DNA of 46,650 bases, taken from NCBI GenBank assembly GCA_002737665.1, contig NSIF01000007.1, forward strand, positions 1-46,650, read 5' to 3'. The translations under genes were made by a program, and so were the position numbers. Positions within the stretch are counted from its first letter, which is position 1; each line of letters starts with the position of its first letter. The notes beneath the pieces are model-generated. The model was given only the letters and a program-made list of their open reading frames with translations. It had not been told where the DNA came from and searched no databases. Shown piece by piece: positions 24,395 to 33,388 of this stretch. Source of the stretch: Flavobacteriales bacterium. GTDB taxonomy: Bacteria > Bacteroidota > Bacteroidia > Palsa-965.

Positions 24395-26512
24395 TTATAT
24401 CTGATTTTTCTTTTTGACCATTGTTAGAATCGTGGCAATCGCAACGGTATCTCCCGTTTGACCGTCATATCCATTTTTATCCAAAAATTCCTGCGGTGTA
24501 GCATCATAAACATCTACTAACCATTTTACAATTCCTTTTGAAATGTCATCTGTATTTTTTTTCTCCTGGTCAATTTTTTCTTTGCATGTAAAGCGAACTC
24601 CAAAGCTCATTCCAGGATAGACAGGTTTTGTAAATCGGCATTCATCAATTCCATAATTAAGAAGCACTGGGCCTTTGAACGGATCTACAAATAGACCAGC
24701 CGCACGCGATAACACAAAATAGCCATGCGCTACTGTACGCTTAAAAATAGTTCCTTCTAATGATGTTGGATCCATGTGCGCATAAAATTTATCACCACTT
24801 AAATTCGCAAAATTAACAATGTCTTCTTCCGTTACTAAATGTGTTTCTGTTAGTAGAGTTTCTCCAATTTCTAATTCTTCAAAGTATTGTTTGAAAGGAT
24901 GAACATCTTTAATTATATATTTTCCACCTTGTTGGTATTGATTTAATATACTTGTCAGCATTGTTGGTGAACCTTGTAACGCTGTTCGTTGTAAATAATG
25001 GAATACACCACGTTTTCCACCCATTTCTTCACCACCACCTGCGCGTCCTGGTCCTCCGTGTACTAATAAGGGAAGCGGTGATCCGTGCCCTGTTGATTCC
25101 TTTGCACAATCTTCATTCAAAATTAAAATTCTACCATGCATACTTGCTGCACCTAAGACATATTGCTTTGCAATTTTCGAATTAGTTGTAATAATTGAAC
25201 TTACTAACGAACCTTTTCCTAATCGAGCTAATTCAATCGCTTCTTCGGTTGTTTTATAGGGCATTAAAGTACTTACTGGGCCAAATGCTTCGATGTTGTG
25301 ACAATCTAAATTTTTAAAAGGATTTTCGTTCAGAAAAACGAGGGGGGGGATGAATGATCCTTTTACTTTATCTGCTCCTCTTACTTCAAAATTTTCGTAG
25401 TCACCAATAATTATTTTTTGTGTTTTGGAAAGTTGCTCTACCTTTTCTAAAACTTCCATGCGTTGCGCCATACCAGCAAGCGCACCCATTCGCACACCTT
25501 CTACATTTGGATCTCCAATAATTGTTTGTGCCAAACGTTTTCCTAAAGCGATGCGAACTTCTTCAATGCGATTTTCCGGAACAATAATTCTTCTAATGGC
25601 TGTGCATTTTTGGCCCGCCTTGGTTGTTATTTCACGTACAACTTCTTTTATAAAAATATCAAATTCTGGTTGCTGTGGCGTTACATCATTGCCTAGAACA
25701 CAACAATTCAATGAATCGGCTTCCATGTTAAAATGAACGGATTCAGATAAAATACGTGGATGTGCTTTCAGCATTTGTCCAGTAGATGCAGATCCGGTAA
25801 ACGTAACGACATCTTGATTACCTACATAATCTAAAATACCATTGGCAGAACCACAAATTAATTGCAAAGCACCTGCTGGTAAAATTCCTGAATTGATTAT
25901 TTCTTTTACAACAGCTTCTGTTAGAAAGGAGGTTACAGTAGCAGGTTTTACTATTGCAGGAACACCAGCAAGCCAGTTGACAGCCACTTTTTCGAGCATG
26001 CCCCAAACAGGAAAATTAAATGCGTTGATGTGTATTGCAACTCCATCTTTAGGAACACAAATGTGATTTCCACTAAATGTATTGTTTTTTGAAATTTTTG
26101 CTGGGTCTCCATCTATGCAAAAAGTTTCGTCTGGAAATTGTCGTCTTAAAGAAGCGTAAGCAAATAAATTTCCAATACCACCTTCAATATCTACCCAGCT
26201 ATCTGTTTTTGTTGCTCCTGTTGCCCATGATATTTTGTAAAATTCATCTTTTTTACTTAACAGATGCAAAGCAAGTGCGCGTAACATTCTTCCTCGTTCG
26301 TGAAATGTCATTTTTTGCAATTTTGGACCACCGATTGCTCGTCCGTAATGGCACATAGCTTCAAAATCTAATCCTTTGCTTGAAGTGTTTGCAATAGGAT
26401 CTCCAGTAATGGCATTGTACAAATTTTGTCCTTCACCATCTCCAGTAATCCATTTTCCCAATGCAAAATTTTGTAGTTTATTAATTGTTATTGTACTAGT
26501 AGTTGTGGTCAT
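24395..26512 (-). CDS. paaZ: Phenylacetate degradation bifunctional protein PaaZ (aldehyde dehydrogenase plus MaoC hydratase)
   Basis: A 705-residue fusion. Residues about 1-520 are an aldehyde dehydrogenase with catalytic C303 (KAGQKCTAIRRI), general base E264 (FNMEADSLNCC) and NAFNFPVWGMLEK; about 550-690 is a MaoC-type hot-dog domain with the Asp/His pair five apart in ANLSGDKFYAHMD. In E. coli PaaZ opens the oxepin-CoA ring and oxidises the resulting semialdehyde, a central step of phenylacetate breakdown. Both active sites are intact. No paaABCDE, paaK or paaJ genes lie in the window; only an enoyl-CoA hydratase at 33389 might belong to the pathway. It could be a lone copy of a dispersed pathway, or act on a related oxepin or aldehyde substrate. 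Confidence 0.92.
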   Translation of the reverse strand: MTTTTSTITINKLQNFALGKWITGDGEGQNLYNAITGDPIANTSSKGLDFEAMCHYGRAIGGPKLQKMTFHERGRMLRALALHLLSKKDEFYKISWATGATKTDSWVDIEGGIGNLFAYASLRRQFPDETFCIDGDPAKISKNNTFSGNHICVPKDGVAIHINAFNFPVWGMLEKVAVNWLAGVPAIVKPATVTSFLTEAVVKEIINSGILPAGALQLICGSANGILDYVGNQDVVTFTGSASTGQMLKAHPRILSESVHFNMEADSLNCCVLGNDVTPQQPEFDIFIKEVVREITTKAGQKCTAIRRIIVPENRIEEVRIALGKRLAQTIIGDPNVEGVRMGALAGMAQRMEVLEKVEQLSKTQKIIIGDYENFEVRGADKVKGSFIPPLVFLNENPFKNLDCHNIEAFGPVSTLMPYKTTEEAIELARLGKGSLVSSIITTNSKIAKQYVLGAASMHGRILILNEDCAKESTGHGSPLPLLVHGGPGRAGGGEEMGGKRGVFHYLQRTALQGSPTMLTSILNQYQQGGKYIIKDVHPFKQYFEELEIGETLLTETHLVTEEDIVNFANLSGDKFYAHMDPTSLEGTIFKRTVAHGYFVLSRAAGLFVDPFKGPVLLNYGIDECRFTKPVYPGMSFGVRFTCKEKIDQEKKNTDDISKGIVKWLVDVYDATPQEFLDKNGYDGQTGDTVAIATILTMVKKKNQI

Positions 26513-26659
26513 ACGTTATGCTTTTCTGATTTAGAAAATGTTTCTACCATTAGAGGGTATGAAGGTAAAAATACGAACCGACATACAATCCAATTTTATT
26601 AAATATACTATGGTCCTTTTAGGTATTTTACAAAAAGCGAATTAATTAGTGGAATTCTA

Positions 26660-26688
26660 TTGTATATGATGCTAAATTCTTACTTTTG
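26660..26688 (+). promoter_or_regulatory. Promoter of the DUF349 gene
   Basis: TTG (26660-26662), 18 bases, then TACTTTTG (26681-26688): an exact match to the Bacteroidota consensus TTG-N17-23-TAnnTTTG. Transcription should start near 26695, giving a leader of about 52 bases that contains the hairpin at 26709-26731. Confidence 0.6.
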
Positions 26689-26690
26689 AC

Positions 26691-26722
26691 CAAACATAAC
26701 GCACTCCGAACCTTGTCGCAAA
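26691..26722 (-). promoter_or_regulatory. Possible divergent promoter of paaZ
   Basis: On the minus strand TTTG (26722-26719), 20 bases, TATGTTTG (26698-26691). Its -7 box ends 2 bases from the plus-strand box TACTTTTG, so the two promoters would overlap face to face. The paaZ leader would be about 170 bases, longer than is usual, which lowers confidence. Confidence 0.35.
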
Positions 26723-26734
26723 GACAAGGTTTTT
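26709..26734 (+). promoter_or_regulatory. Terminator-like hairpin in the DUF349 gene leader
   Basis: Perfect 9-base stem AACCTTGTC (26709-26717) and GACAAGGTT (26723-26731) with a 5-base loop GCAAA, followed by a short T run (26730-26734). It lies after the promoter and 12 bases before the ATG. It may be a transcription attenuator or a translation-control or RNA-stability hairpin. No gene ends just upstream on this strand, so it is not an ordinary gene-end terminator. Confidence 0.55.
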
Positions 26735-26746
26735 CATTCTTGTCAC

Positions 26747-28591
26747 ATGGATAATAAAGTAAACGAACAGAAGATTGAATCAACTGAATCTTTTAATGAA
26801 ACAGTTGATATTTCAGCTATTAAAAATCAGCATGAAGATTTAGAGCAAGAAAGCGAACCAGATGCATTGCATGCGCTAGAAGATTTTTCTAGTTTGAGCA
26901 AGGAAGAGTTGCTGAATCGGATGGAGGAAGCTGTTTCCAGTGTAGATCTAGATCAAGTTAAATCGAAAATTCAAAAGCTTAAAGATACCTTTAGAGAGCT
27001 TGTTCGCGAAGAGTTGGAGGCAAAGCGTAGGGTTTGGGAAGAACATAAAGAGTCTGATGATGATAAATTTGAGCCAGCAGCTGATTTTGTTTCAGATAAA
27101 TTCGAGGATTATTTAAAAAAATACAATCAGAAAAGAACTGAATTGCGTCGTTCACGTGATGCAGATCAGCGTAAGAATTTTGCCAATAAAATGGCCTTGG
27201 TTGATGAGCTGAAAGCGCTTGCTGAGTCGAGCGAAAGTATGAATAAGGCCTTTGAGAAGTTGCAGGACCTCCAATTGCGTTATCGTAAAATAGGACTTGT
27301 ACCCCAAGGCAATGTTGAAGAATTACGTAAAGTTTGGCAGCATCATCTTGATCGATTTTTTGATGTTGTAAAGATTTCTAAGGAATTGAGGGAACTCGAT
27401 TTCAAAAAGAATCAGGAATTGAAAATCGAATTAATTGCTAAAGCAGAGGCGTTGACAGGCGAGCCTTCTGTGCGTCGTGCATTGGATCAACTGAATCAGT
27501 TTCAAGAGCAATGGCGTGAAATAGGATCAGCTTCAAAGGAACTCAACGACCAACTTTTCGATAAATTCAAGTTAGCAGCTGACAAAACGTATGTTCGAAA
27601 GCAAGCTATGTTGGCGGATAATAAGTTAAAGCAAGTTGAAAATTTAGCTAGTAAAGTTGCCCTTTGTGAAAAAATGGAATTGAGTGCTGAACAAATTTTT
27701 GATTCACATAAAAATTGGCAAGATGCAAATAATGCAGTAGAAGTTTTGTTTGTCGATTGGCGAAAAATAGGTCATGTGCCAAAGGAAGATGAAGAAAAAA
27801 CATGGAAACGATTCAAAGATGCGCGTCAGAATTTTTTTCGCAACCGTGAATCTTACTATTCAAAACAACGAGAAGATTTCAAGGAAAATTTAGTAGCTAA
27901 AATTGCGTTGTGTGAAAAAGCTGAAAGCTTAAAGGAAAATGTAGATTGGAAGAATACTGCAATACAATTTAAAAGGATGCAGGATGATTGGAAAAAAATT
28001 GGACCTGTTTCTAGAAAAGTTTCTGATAAAATTTGGTTTCGTTTTAAAGCAGCCGCTGATGCTTTTTTTGATAATAGAAACAAACAGTTTGCAGTAGCAG
28101 ACGCTTTGTTGAAGGAAAATGTAATTGCTCGTGAGGCACTTATTTTGGAGGCAAGCAATGCGAACTTAGGAGAAGATTTGTCCAGCGCACGTTTAGCATT
28201 GGCTGAATTACAGAAGCGTTGGATGGAACTGAAACCTGCACCTCGAAATGATTTTGAACGCTTAGAAAACGCTTGGAAAAAAGTTCAAGAGTTATTATTT
28301 GTTCAATTGAAAGATAAAGGTGGAGATGAAAATACGTTGCAGCGAATAAAATATGACCAATTGCAACAATCGGATAAAGGACGAGATCAAATTATTCGCG
28401 AGCGTTCAGCTATTCAGGAGCGTATTAAGAAATTACAAGCTGAGATTAGTTCAATAGAAAATAATCTAATGATGTTCAGTAAATCTAAGGGAGCACAAAG
28501 TTTAGTGGCAGGATATCAAGCTCAAGTCGAAAAAAATAAGACGGAGGTTGATAAATTGAAGTTGCAGTTGAAACAGATTCCTAGAGCATAA
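26747..28591 (+). CDS. DUF349 repeat protein
   Basis: A 614-residue, highly charged, predicted all-helical cytoplasmic protein. It contains five DUF349 units recognisable by W-(R/K)-x-(I/L) cores: LRYRKIGLVPQGNVEELRKV, EQWREIGSASKELNDQLFDK, VDWRKIGHVPKEDEEKTWKR, DDWKKIGPVSRKVSDKIWFR and KRWMELKPAPRNDFERLENA. The acidic N-terminus (about 1-45) and the coiled-coil C-terminus (about 540-614, QERIKKLQAEISSIENNLMM) are outside the repeats. DUF349 proteins are common in Bacteroidota and their molecular role is not settled in my knowledge. A good promoter and an unusual leader hairpin stand upstream; it is divergent from paaZ. Confidence 0.88.
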   Translation: MDNKVNEQKIESTESFNETVDISAIKNQHEDLEQESEPDALHALEDFSSLSKEELLNRMEEAVSSVDLDQVKSKIQKLKDTFRELVREELEAKRRVWEEHKESDDDKFEPAADFVSDKFEDYLKKYNQKRTELRRSRDADQRKNFANKMALVDELKALAESSESMNKAFEKLQDLQLRYRKIGLVPQGNVEELRKVWQHHLDRFFDVVKISKELRELDFKKNQELKIELIAKAEALTGEPSVRRALDQLNQFQEQWREIGSASKELNDQLFDKFKLAADKTYVRKQAMLADNKLKQVENLASKVALCEKMELSAEQIFDSHKNWQDANNAVEVLFVDWRKIGHVPKEDEEKTWKRFKDARQNFFRNRESYYSKQREDFKENLVAKIALCEKAESLKENVDWKNTAIQFKRMQDDWKKIGPVSRKVSDKIWFRFKAAADAFFDNRNKQFAVADALLKENVIAREALILEASNANLGEDLSSARLALAELQKRWMELKPAPRNDFERLENAWKKVQELLFVQLKDKGGDENTLQRIKYDQLQQSDKGRDQIIRERSAIQERIKKLQAEISSIENNLMMFSKSKGAQSLVAGYQAQVEKNKTEVDKLKLQLKQIPRA

Positions 28592-28609
28592 TAAAAGTAA
28601 ATTTATTAT
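28588..28609. terminator. AT-only symmetric hairpin between convergent genes, possible bidirectional terminator
   Basis: ATAATAAA (28588-28595) and TTTATTAT (28602-28609) form a perfect 8-base stem with a 6-base loop, overlapping the stop codons of both the DUF349 gene and the convergent small gene. The stem is A/T only, so termination would be weak; offered as a possibility. Confidence 0.3.
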
Positions 28610-29070
28610 TCTTCCTCATCACTTGTAATATCATCTTCTTCTGGTAGTGGAAGTTCATTTGGGAAATCCTTTTTGCTAATGTAAATTCCAGGAATCGGAT
28701 TAATTTGTTCGTGACCACCTTTTAGGAATATGTAAAAGCGAATAGCACCATTTTTATCCACATTCTTCTTTGTGTCTTTTATTAATTTTCTTGATGCAGC
28801 GAATTGTGTAATGTTGCCATTTTCTTCAATGCATTCAATGATTGTCATGGAAGGGATATCGTGTGAAAATTTAATTTCTCCTTTCATTCCTTCCAATATA
28901 TAAATTTCGTTGTTACGAATCTTGAATTCTTTAATATCATTCTTTAATTCAAATTCGTCCTCCCAATTGTAACGAATATTATATTCACTTTCCTGCCCGT
29001 CATTCTCCTTGTCGGCCAAATCTTGGTCAAATGTGGGATTTACTTCTTTTACAATTAGCGTCATTTTCAT
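28606..29070 (-). CDS. Hypothetical protein with acidic C-terminus
   Basis: A 154-residue soluble protein I do not recognise. There is no signal peptide or membrane segment. The body looks like alternating beta strands (IRYNWEDEFEL, IYILEGMKGEIKF, AIRFYIFLKGGHEQI), and the last 20 residues are very acidic. ATG at 29070 is used here; a second ATG two codons later (MKM) is as good. A CAAATGTA (29075-29082) just upstream reads TACATTTG on its strand, a -7 match that would place the transcript start almost at the start codon. It converges on the DUF349 gene with 14 bases between the stops. Confidence 0.65.
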   Translation of the reverse strand: MKMTLIVKEVNPTFDQDLADKENDGQESEYNIRYNWEDEFELKNDIKEFKIRNNEIYILEGMKGEIKFSHDIPSMTIIECIEENGNITQFAASRKLIKDTKKNVDKNGAIRFYIFLKGGHEQINPIPGIYISKKDFPNELPLPEEDDITSDEEE

Positions 29071-29177
29071 ACTGCAAATGTAATTAAGGTATTTTATACA
29101 CTTAAGAAATATCTAAATTTTATCAAAATAATCAGTATAAAAATGGAATATGCTGAATCAATAAGTACATTTGTTCT

Positions 29178-29405
29178 ATGCAGGAAATCTTTTTTACCCT
29201 ATTAACAATTTGGTTTATATGGCGATTGTTCGGGGCGTTTTCTGGACCAAAAGTATCCTCTCAAAATTATCAGCAGACGAACAATAATTATAACTCCAAG
29301 CCAACGCAAGAGGTTGGAGAGGTTAAAATTGATACAAAAGCAGTTCCAACAGCAAAAATTCCACCTACAGAAGGAGAATATGTGGATTTTGAGGAGTTGA
29401 AATAG
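29178..29405 (+). CDS. DUF4834 family small membrane protein
   Basis: A 75-residue protein: one N-terminal membrane helix (about residues 4-24, IFFTLLTIWFIWRLFGAF), a polar, Asn/Gln-rich linker (SSQNYQQTNNNYNSKP) and the end GEYVDFEELK, where the Y-V-D-(F/Y)-E-E-(I/L)-K tail is the mark of the DUF4834 family as I know it. In Bacteroidota this family commonly sits before YfhO-type genes, as it does here (96-base gap). Function is unknown. A TACATTTG box at 29166-29173 is very close to the ATG at 29178 and could make a leaderless message. Confidence 0.75.
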   Translation: MQEIFFTLLTIWFIWRLFGAFSGPKVSSQNYQQTNNNYNSKPTQEVGEVKIDTKAVPTAKIPPTEGEYVDFEELK

Positions 29406-29471
29406 CTAACTCATATTTAGACACTTGCTTTTTCATTTTTCTTAATGGTTTTATGCTTTCAGGGGTTTTGA

Positions 29472-29479
29472 TAACTTTG
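29472..29479 (+). promoter_or_regulatory. Possible -7 box before the YfhO gene
   Basis: TAACTTTG fits TAnnTTTG and lies 22 bases before the ATG at 29502. The upstream element is not convincing (TTATG at 29451-29455), so this rests on the -7 match alone. Confidence 0.3.
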
Positions 29480-29501
29480 TATACTAGAAAAAAAATATTT
29501 T

Positions 29502-32063
29502 ATGGACTGTAAGCGTTACATCCCTCACTTCTCTGCGATTGTCATTTTCGTAATCATCACCGCCATCTTTTTTTCTCCATTATTTGATGGTAAACGTGTT
29601 AAACAACATGATGTGACAATGTATTTGGGTATGTCAAAGGAAATAAAAGATTTCCGTGACGTTACAGGAGAAGAAGCACTTTGGACGAATAGCATGTTTG
29701 GCGGAATGCCTGCTTTTCAGATTTCAATCGAATACCCATCGAATCTTGTGAGCTACATTCAGAAATTTTTCATCAAAATATTTCCTTTTCCAGCCACGGC
29801 TATTTTATTGTGCATGATTGGATTTTACTTTCTGTTACTTACTTTTAAAATAGATTCCTGGCTTTGCATTGGTGGTGCAATTGCATTTGGTTTTTCATCT
29901 TTTTTTATAATTGTAATTGGGGCTGGACACAATACGCAGATACTTGCGATTTCCTATATGGCTCCCGTTTTAATGGGTTTTCTCATTACACTTAGGGGGA
30001 GATTGTGGCTTGGTGGTGCTATAACTGCACTCTCACTTGCTGTTGAGCTTAATGCTAATCATTTGCAGATTACTTATTATCTTTTGATTGTTATTTTACT
30101 TGTAGGACTTGGAGAAGCGATTCGCCTTGTGCAAGAAAAAAAAATAAATTATCTTTTAAAATCAAGTGGTATTTTATCTGTAGCAGTTTTTCTTGCTGTA
30201 CTACCGAATCTTTCTAATCTCTACCTCACGAACGAATATGGGAAAGCATCTATTCGTGGAAAATCTGAAATTACAATTGATTCCATACAGCATGTAAAAA
30301 CATCGGGTTTGCCAATTGATTATGTCACTCAATACAGTTATGGACAAGCAGAGACATTTACACTGTTGATTCCCGATTTTAATGGTGGTGCATCCGAGGC
30401 AATTTCAACGTATGACGAGAAAGCATTGGCTGATGTGGATGATAATTTCAAACAATATGTTGGAGGGAATTTTGGAGCATATTTCGGTTCACAAGGATCA
30501 ACTAGCGGACCTGTATATGTAGGAGCAATTATTTGTTTTCTATTTGTTCTTGGAATGTTTATTGTCAAAGACAAAATAAAATGGTGGTTGTTCGCCGCGA
30601 CTGTTCTTTCAATCTTATTAGCTTGGGGAAAAAATTTTCCCGGCTTCACTGAATTTTTTCTTAATTATATTCCGGGGTATAATAAATTCAGAGCTGTTTC
30701 GATGACCTTAGTCATTGCTGAATTTACAATGCCAATTGTGGCGATGCTTGCGATTAATGAAATTGTAAAAAATTCGCAGGAATTGAAAGCGAAGATGAAA
30801 TATTTTTACATCAGTTTTGCAATGACGGGTGGCTTAGCATTATTGGTTTTACTTTCACCAACTTCCTTTGTAACGACTGTTTCTGATAGTGAAATGACAA
30901 AATTAAAAGCTGATTTGGTTCAGAACCAAGGGCAAAGTGCACAGCTTGCAGATGAAGCGGTTGCAAATTTAGAAATTGCTAGAACTGCAATTGTAAGTTC
31001 AGATGCAACACGAACATTCCTTTTTATTTTAATAACTGCTGCGCTACTTTATTTTTATATCCGTAAACCATTCGGAATTATGCCGCTAGCAGCTGCGCTT
31101 ACTTTATTATTACTTTTTGATATGTTTGGCGTAGGTAAGCGTTATTTATATGACAGAAGTGAAAAAGTAACAAAATATGAGAAAGTGAAAAAAAATGAAA
31201 CACGTTTTCCTAAGTCTGAGGCAGATGCTTTTATTTTGAATGATAAAATTAACCAAGGTGCCGATTCAGTGAATTACCGTGTTGCAAATCTGACAATGGA
31301 TATATGGTCTGACGGGTCAACTTCTTATTGGCATAAATCATTAGGAGGATATCACGGTGCTAAACTAAAGCGCATTCAGGAACTATACGAACAACGCCTC
31401 AGTGCAGACATTGATACCATTAGTTATGCATTACAAACTCCTTTTGCAGATTCAATTCTTGCGACTGAAAGTATTGTAAATATGCTCAACACAAAATATT
31501 TTATGTTTTACACTTATAATGAAAAAAGACAACCGCAGGGACCTTATGTTTATACAAATACTCATGCTTGTGGAAGTGCTTGGTTTGTTCCCAGTATTAA
31601 ATTTGTTAAGAATGCAGATGCTGAAATTAATGCAGTGAAAAATTTTAATCCAAAGGAAACTGCAGTTGTGGATGAACGATTTCATTCACTGATAGGAGCA
31701 TTTAATTCCAAAGGAACAGCAGGAGCTTCAATAAAAATTCTTTCCTGCCTGCCTAATAATTTAAAATATCAATACAGTGCTCCAAGCGAACAGATTGCTG
31801 TTTTTTCAGAAATGTATTACGAAAAAGGTTGGAATGCTTATGTTGATGGAAAGCTTACACCACATTTCAGAACGGACTATGTACTGCGTGGAATGAAAGT
31901 TCCGGCTGGAAACCATACAATTGAATTTAAGTTTGACGGAACGTTTTATGGCACCGGCGAAAAAATTGCGCTGGCAGGATCTATTTTACTTTTCTTATTT
32001 TTAGGTGGTGGAATTTATATGGATGTTATAAGAAAAAAAGAATCCACGAAAATGGCTGCATGA
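29502..32063 (+). CDS. YfhO family polytopic membrane protein
   Basis: An 853-residue membrane protein. The N-terminal two thirds have about a dozen hydrophobic helices separated by short loops, starting with a helix at about 8-27 (FSAIVIFVIITAIFFSPLF); the C-terminal part is a large extracytoplasmic domain (about 570-825) ending in one further membrane helix (IALAGSILLFLFLGGGIYMD). Early motifs HDVTMYLGMSKEIKDF and LWTNSMFGGMPAFQI (an acidic first loop typical of GT-C enzymes) and the late VPAGNHTIEFKF fit the YfhO family (GT-C-like), whose Gram-positive members help glycosylate cell-wall polymers. Its Bacteroidota substrate is unknown. It overlaps the glycosyltransferase gene by 4 bases (ATGA), which supports a shared role in glycan building. 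Confidence 0.88.
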   Translation: MDCKRYIPHFSAIVIFVIITAIFFSPLFDGKRVKQHDVTMYLGMSKEIKDFRDVTGEEALWTNSMFGGMPAFQISIEYPSNLVSYIQKFFIKIFPFPATAILLCMIGFYFLLLTFKIDSWLCIGGAIAFGFSSFFIIVIGAGHNTQILAISYMAPVLMGFLITLRGRLWLGGAITALSLAVELNANHLQITYYLLIVILLVGLGEAIRLVQEKKINYLLKSSGILSVAVFLAVLPNLSNLYLTNEYGKASIRGKSEITIDSIQHVKTSGLPIDYVTQYSYGQAETFTLLIPDFNGGASEAISTYDEKALADVDDNFKQYVGGNFGAYFGSQGSTSGPVYVGAIICFLFVLGMFIVKDKIKWWLFAATVLSILLAWGKNFPGFTEFFLNYIPGYNKFRAVSMTLVIAEFTMPIVAMLAINEIVKNSQELKAKMKYFYISFAMTGGLALLVLLSPTSFVTTVSDSEMTKLKADLVQNQGQSAQLADEAVANLEIARTAIVSSDATRTFLFILITAALLYFYIRKPFGIMPLAAALTLLLLFDMFGVGKRYLYDRSEKVTKYEKVKKNETRFPKSEADAFILNDKINQGADSVNYRVANLTMDIWSDGSTSYWHKSLGGYHGAKLKRIQELYEQRLSADIDTISYALQTPFADSILATESIVNMLNTKYFMFYTYNEKRQPQGPYVYTNTHACGSAWFVPSIKFVKNADAEINAVKNFNPKETAVVDERFHSLIGAFNSKGTAGASIKILSCLPNNLKYQYSAPSEQIAVFSEMYYEKGWNAYVDGKLTPHFRTDYVLRGMKVPAGNHTIEFKFDGTFYGTGEKIALAGSILLFLFLGGGIYMDVIRKKESTKMAA

Positions 32064-33364
32064 AGCGAGTACTGATAATTACATATTATTGGCCGCCAAG
32101 CGGGGGAGCTGGAGTACAGCGCTGGGTTAAACTCAGTAAGTACTTTTTGAAGCAGGGAATTACTCCTTATATTCTTACTGTAAATCCTGCAAAGGCCTCT
32201 TATGCATTGCTTGATCCTACTTTGAATGATGATTTGGATCCTTCAATTAAAATTAGTAGAACTTCAACCCTTGAACCTTATGGAATTTATAAGGCAATTA
32301 CGCTCCAAAAACAAATTCCTTTCGGTGGTTTCGCCAATGATGAAAAGCAACTTAATTTATTTCAGAAGTTTACCAGATTTATCCGTGGAAATCTTTTTTT
32401 GCCCGACGCTAGAGTAGGATGGAATAAATTTGCATTCAGAGCTGCTTGTAAACTTATTGAAACAGAACACATAGATGCGGTAATTACTACTAGTCCACCT
32501 CATTCTACACAACTCGTTGGATTAAAACTTAAAAAGAAATATAAACTCCCATGGCTTGCCGATTTGCGTGATCCCTGGACTGGGATTTATTATTACGATA
32601 AATTGTACCTCAGTTCATTTTCTAAAAAGAGAGATGCGAAGATGGAGCGAGATGTATTAGAGAATGCAGATGGGGTAGTGGTAGTTAGTAACGACATCAG
32701 AAAAAATCTACTTGCAAAATCGTCTTTGCTTAACGGTTCAAAATTTCACATTATCCCAAATGGATTTGATGCTGACGATTTTGATAAAGTTATTTCAGAA
32801 CAAAAAGAAATTGAATTTGTTATTTCGTATACAGGAACGCTAACAAGCGATTATAGGTTAGAAGGATTTCTTTTTGCAATTAGAAAACTGATCGCAGAAC
32901 AACAACCATTTCGATTGCATATCACAGGAAGTTTGCCAGTTGGCATTAGAGAATCACTTGAAATGACAGCGCCTGGAAGTGTTCGTTTTAAATCGCATGT
33001 AAGCCACCACGATGCCATTGCTCAAATGAAAGCTGCCGATTTATTATTACTTATTATTCCTGATGCTCCTGGAAATAAAGGTATTTTAACAGGTAAATTA
33101 TTTGAATATTTAGCAGCACAAAAACCTATTTTAGGAATTGGTCCTGTTGATGGTGACGCAAGTATGATTGTTGAAAATTGTAATTCAGGTACCACTTTTA
33201 AGTATGAAGATGGGAATGGAATTTATTTATTTCTTCTGCAGAAAATTGCTGATTGGAAGAATAACCCGAATTCAGTACTAGACAATGCTGAAGTTGTTGC
33301 TAAATTTAGTAGGGAACAACAGGCCAAGGAAATGATTCGTGTATTGAATGAAATGAATTGCTAG
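32060..33364 (+). CDS. Glycosyltransferase, GT4/GT-B type
   Basis: A 434-residue soluble or peripheral enzyme of GT-B fold. The start VLIITYYWPPSGGAGVQRWV is typical of the Bacteroidota family with an N-terminal acceptor domain; the donor domain has VISYTGTLTSDYRLEGFL, HIIPNGFDADDF and the C-terminal nucleotide-sugar motif TGKLFEYLAAQKPILGIGP followed by a Glu-containing loop (SMIVENCNSG). The first codon overlaps the YfhO stop (ATGA), so translation is coupled. It converges on the enoyl-CoA hydratase gene with 24 bases between. The donor sugar and product are not predictable. Confidence 0.9.
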   Translation: MKRVLIITYYWPPSGGAGVQRWVKLSKYFLKQGITPYILTVNPAKASYALLDPTLNDDLDPSIKISRTSTLEPYGIYKAITLQKQIPFGGFANDEKQLNLFQKFTRFIRGNLFLPDARVGWNKFAFRAACKLIETEHIDAVITTSPPHSTQLVGLKLKKKYKLPWLADLRDPWTGIYYYDKLYLSSFSKKRDAKMERDVLENADGVVVVSNDIRKNLLAKSSLLNGSKFHIIPNGFDADDFDKVISEQKEIEFVISYTGTLTSDYRLEGFLFAIRKLIAEQQPFRLHITGSLPVGIRESLEMTAPGSVRFKSHVSHHDAIAQMKAADLLLLIIPDAPGNKGILTGKLFEYLAAQKPILGIGPVDGDASMIVENCNSGTTFKYEDGNGIYLFLLQKIADWKNNPNSVLDNAEVVAKFSREQQAKEMIRVLNEMNC

Positions 33365-33388
33365 TTTTTAAATGACCGCATTCAGTAT

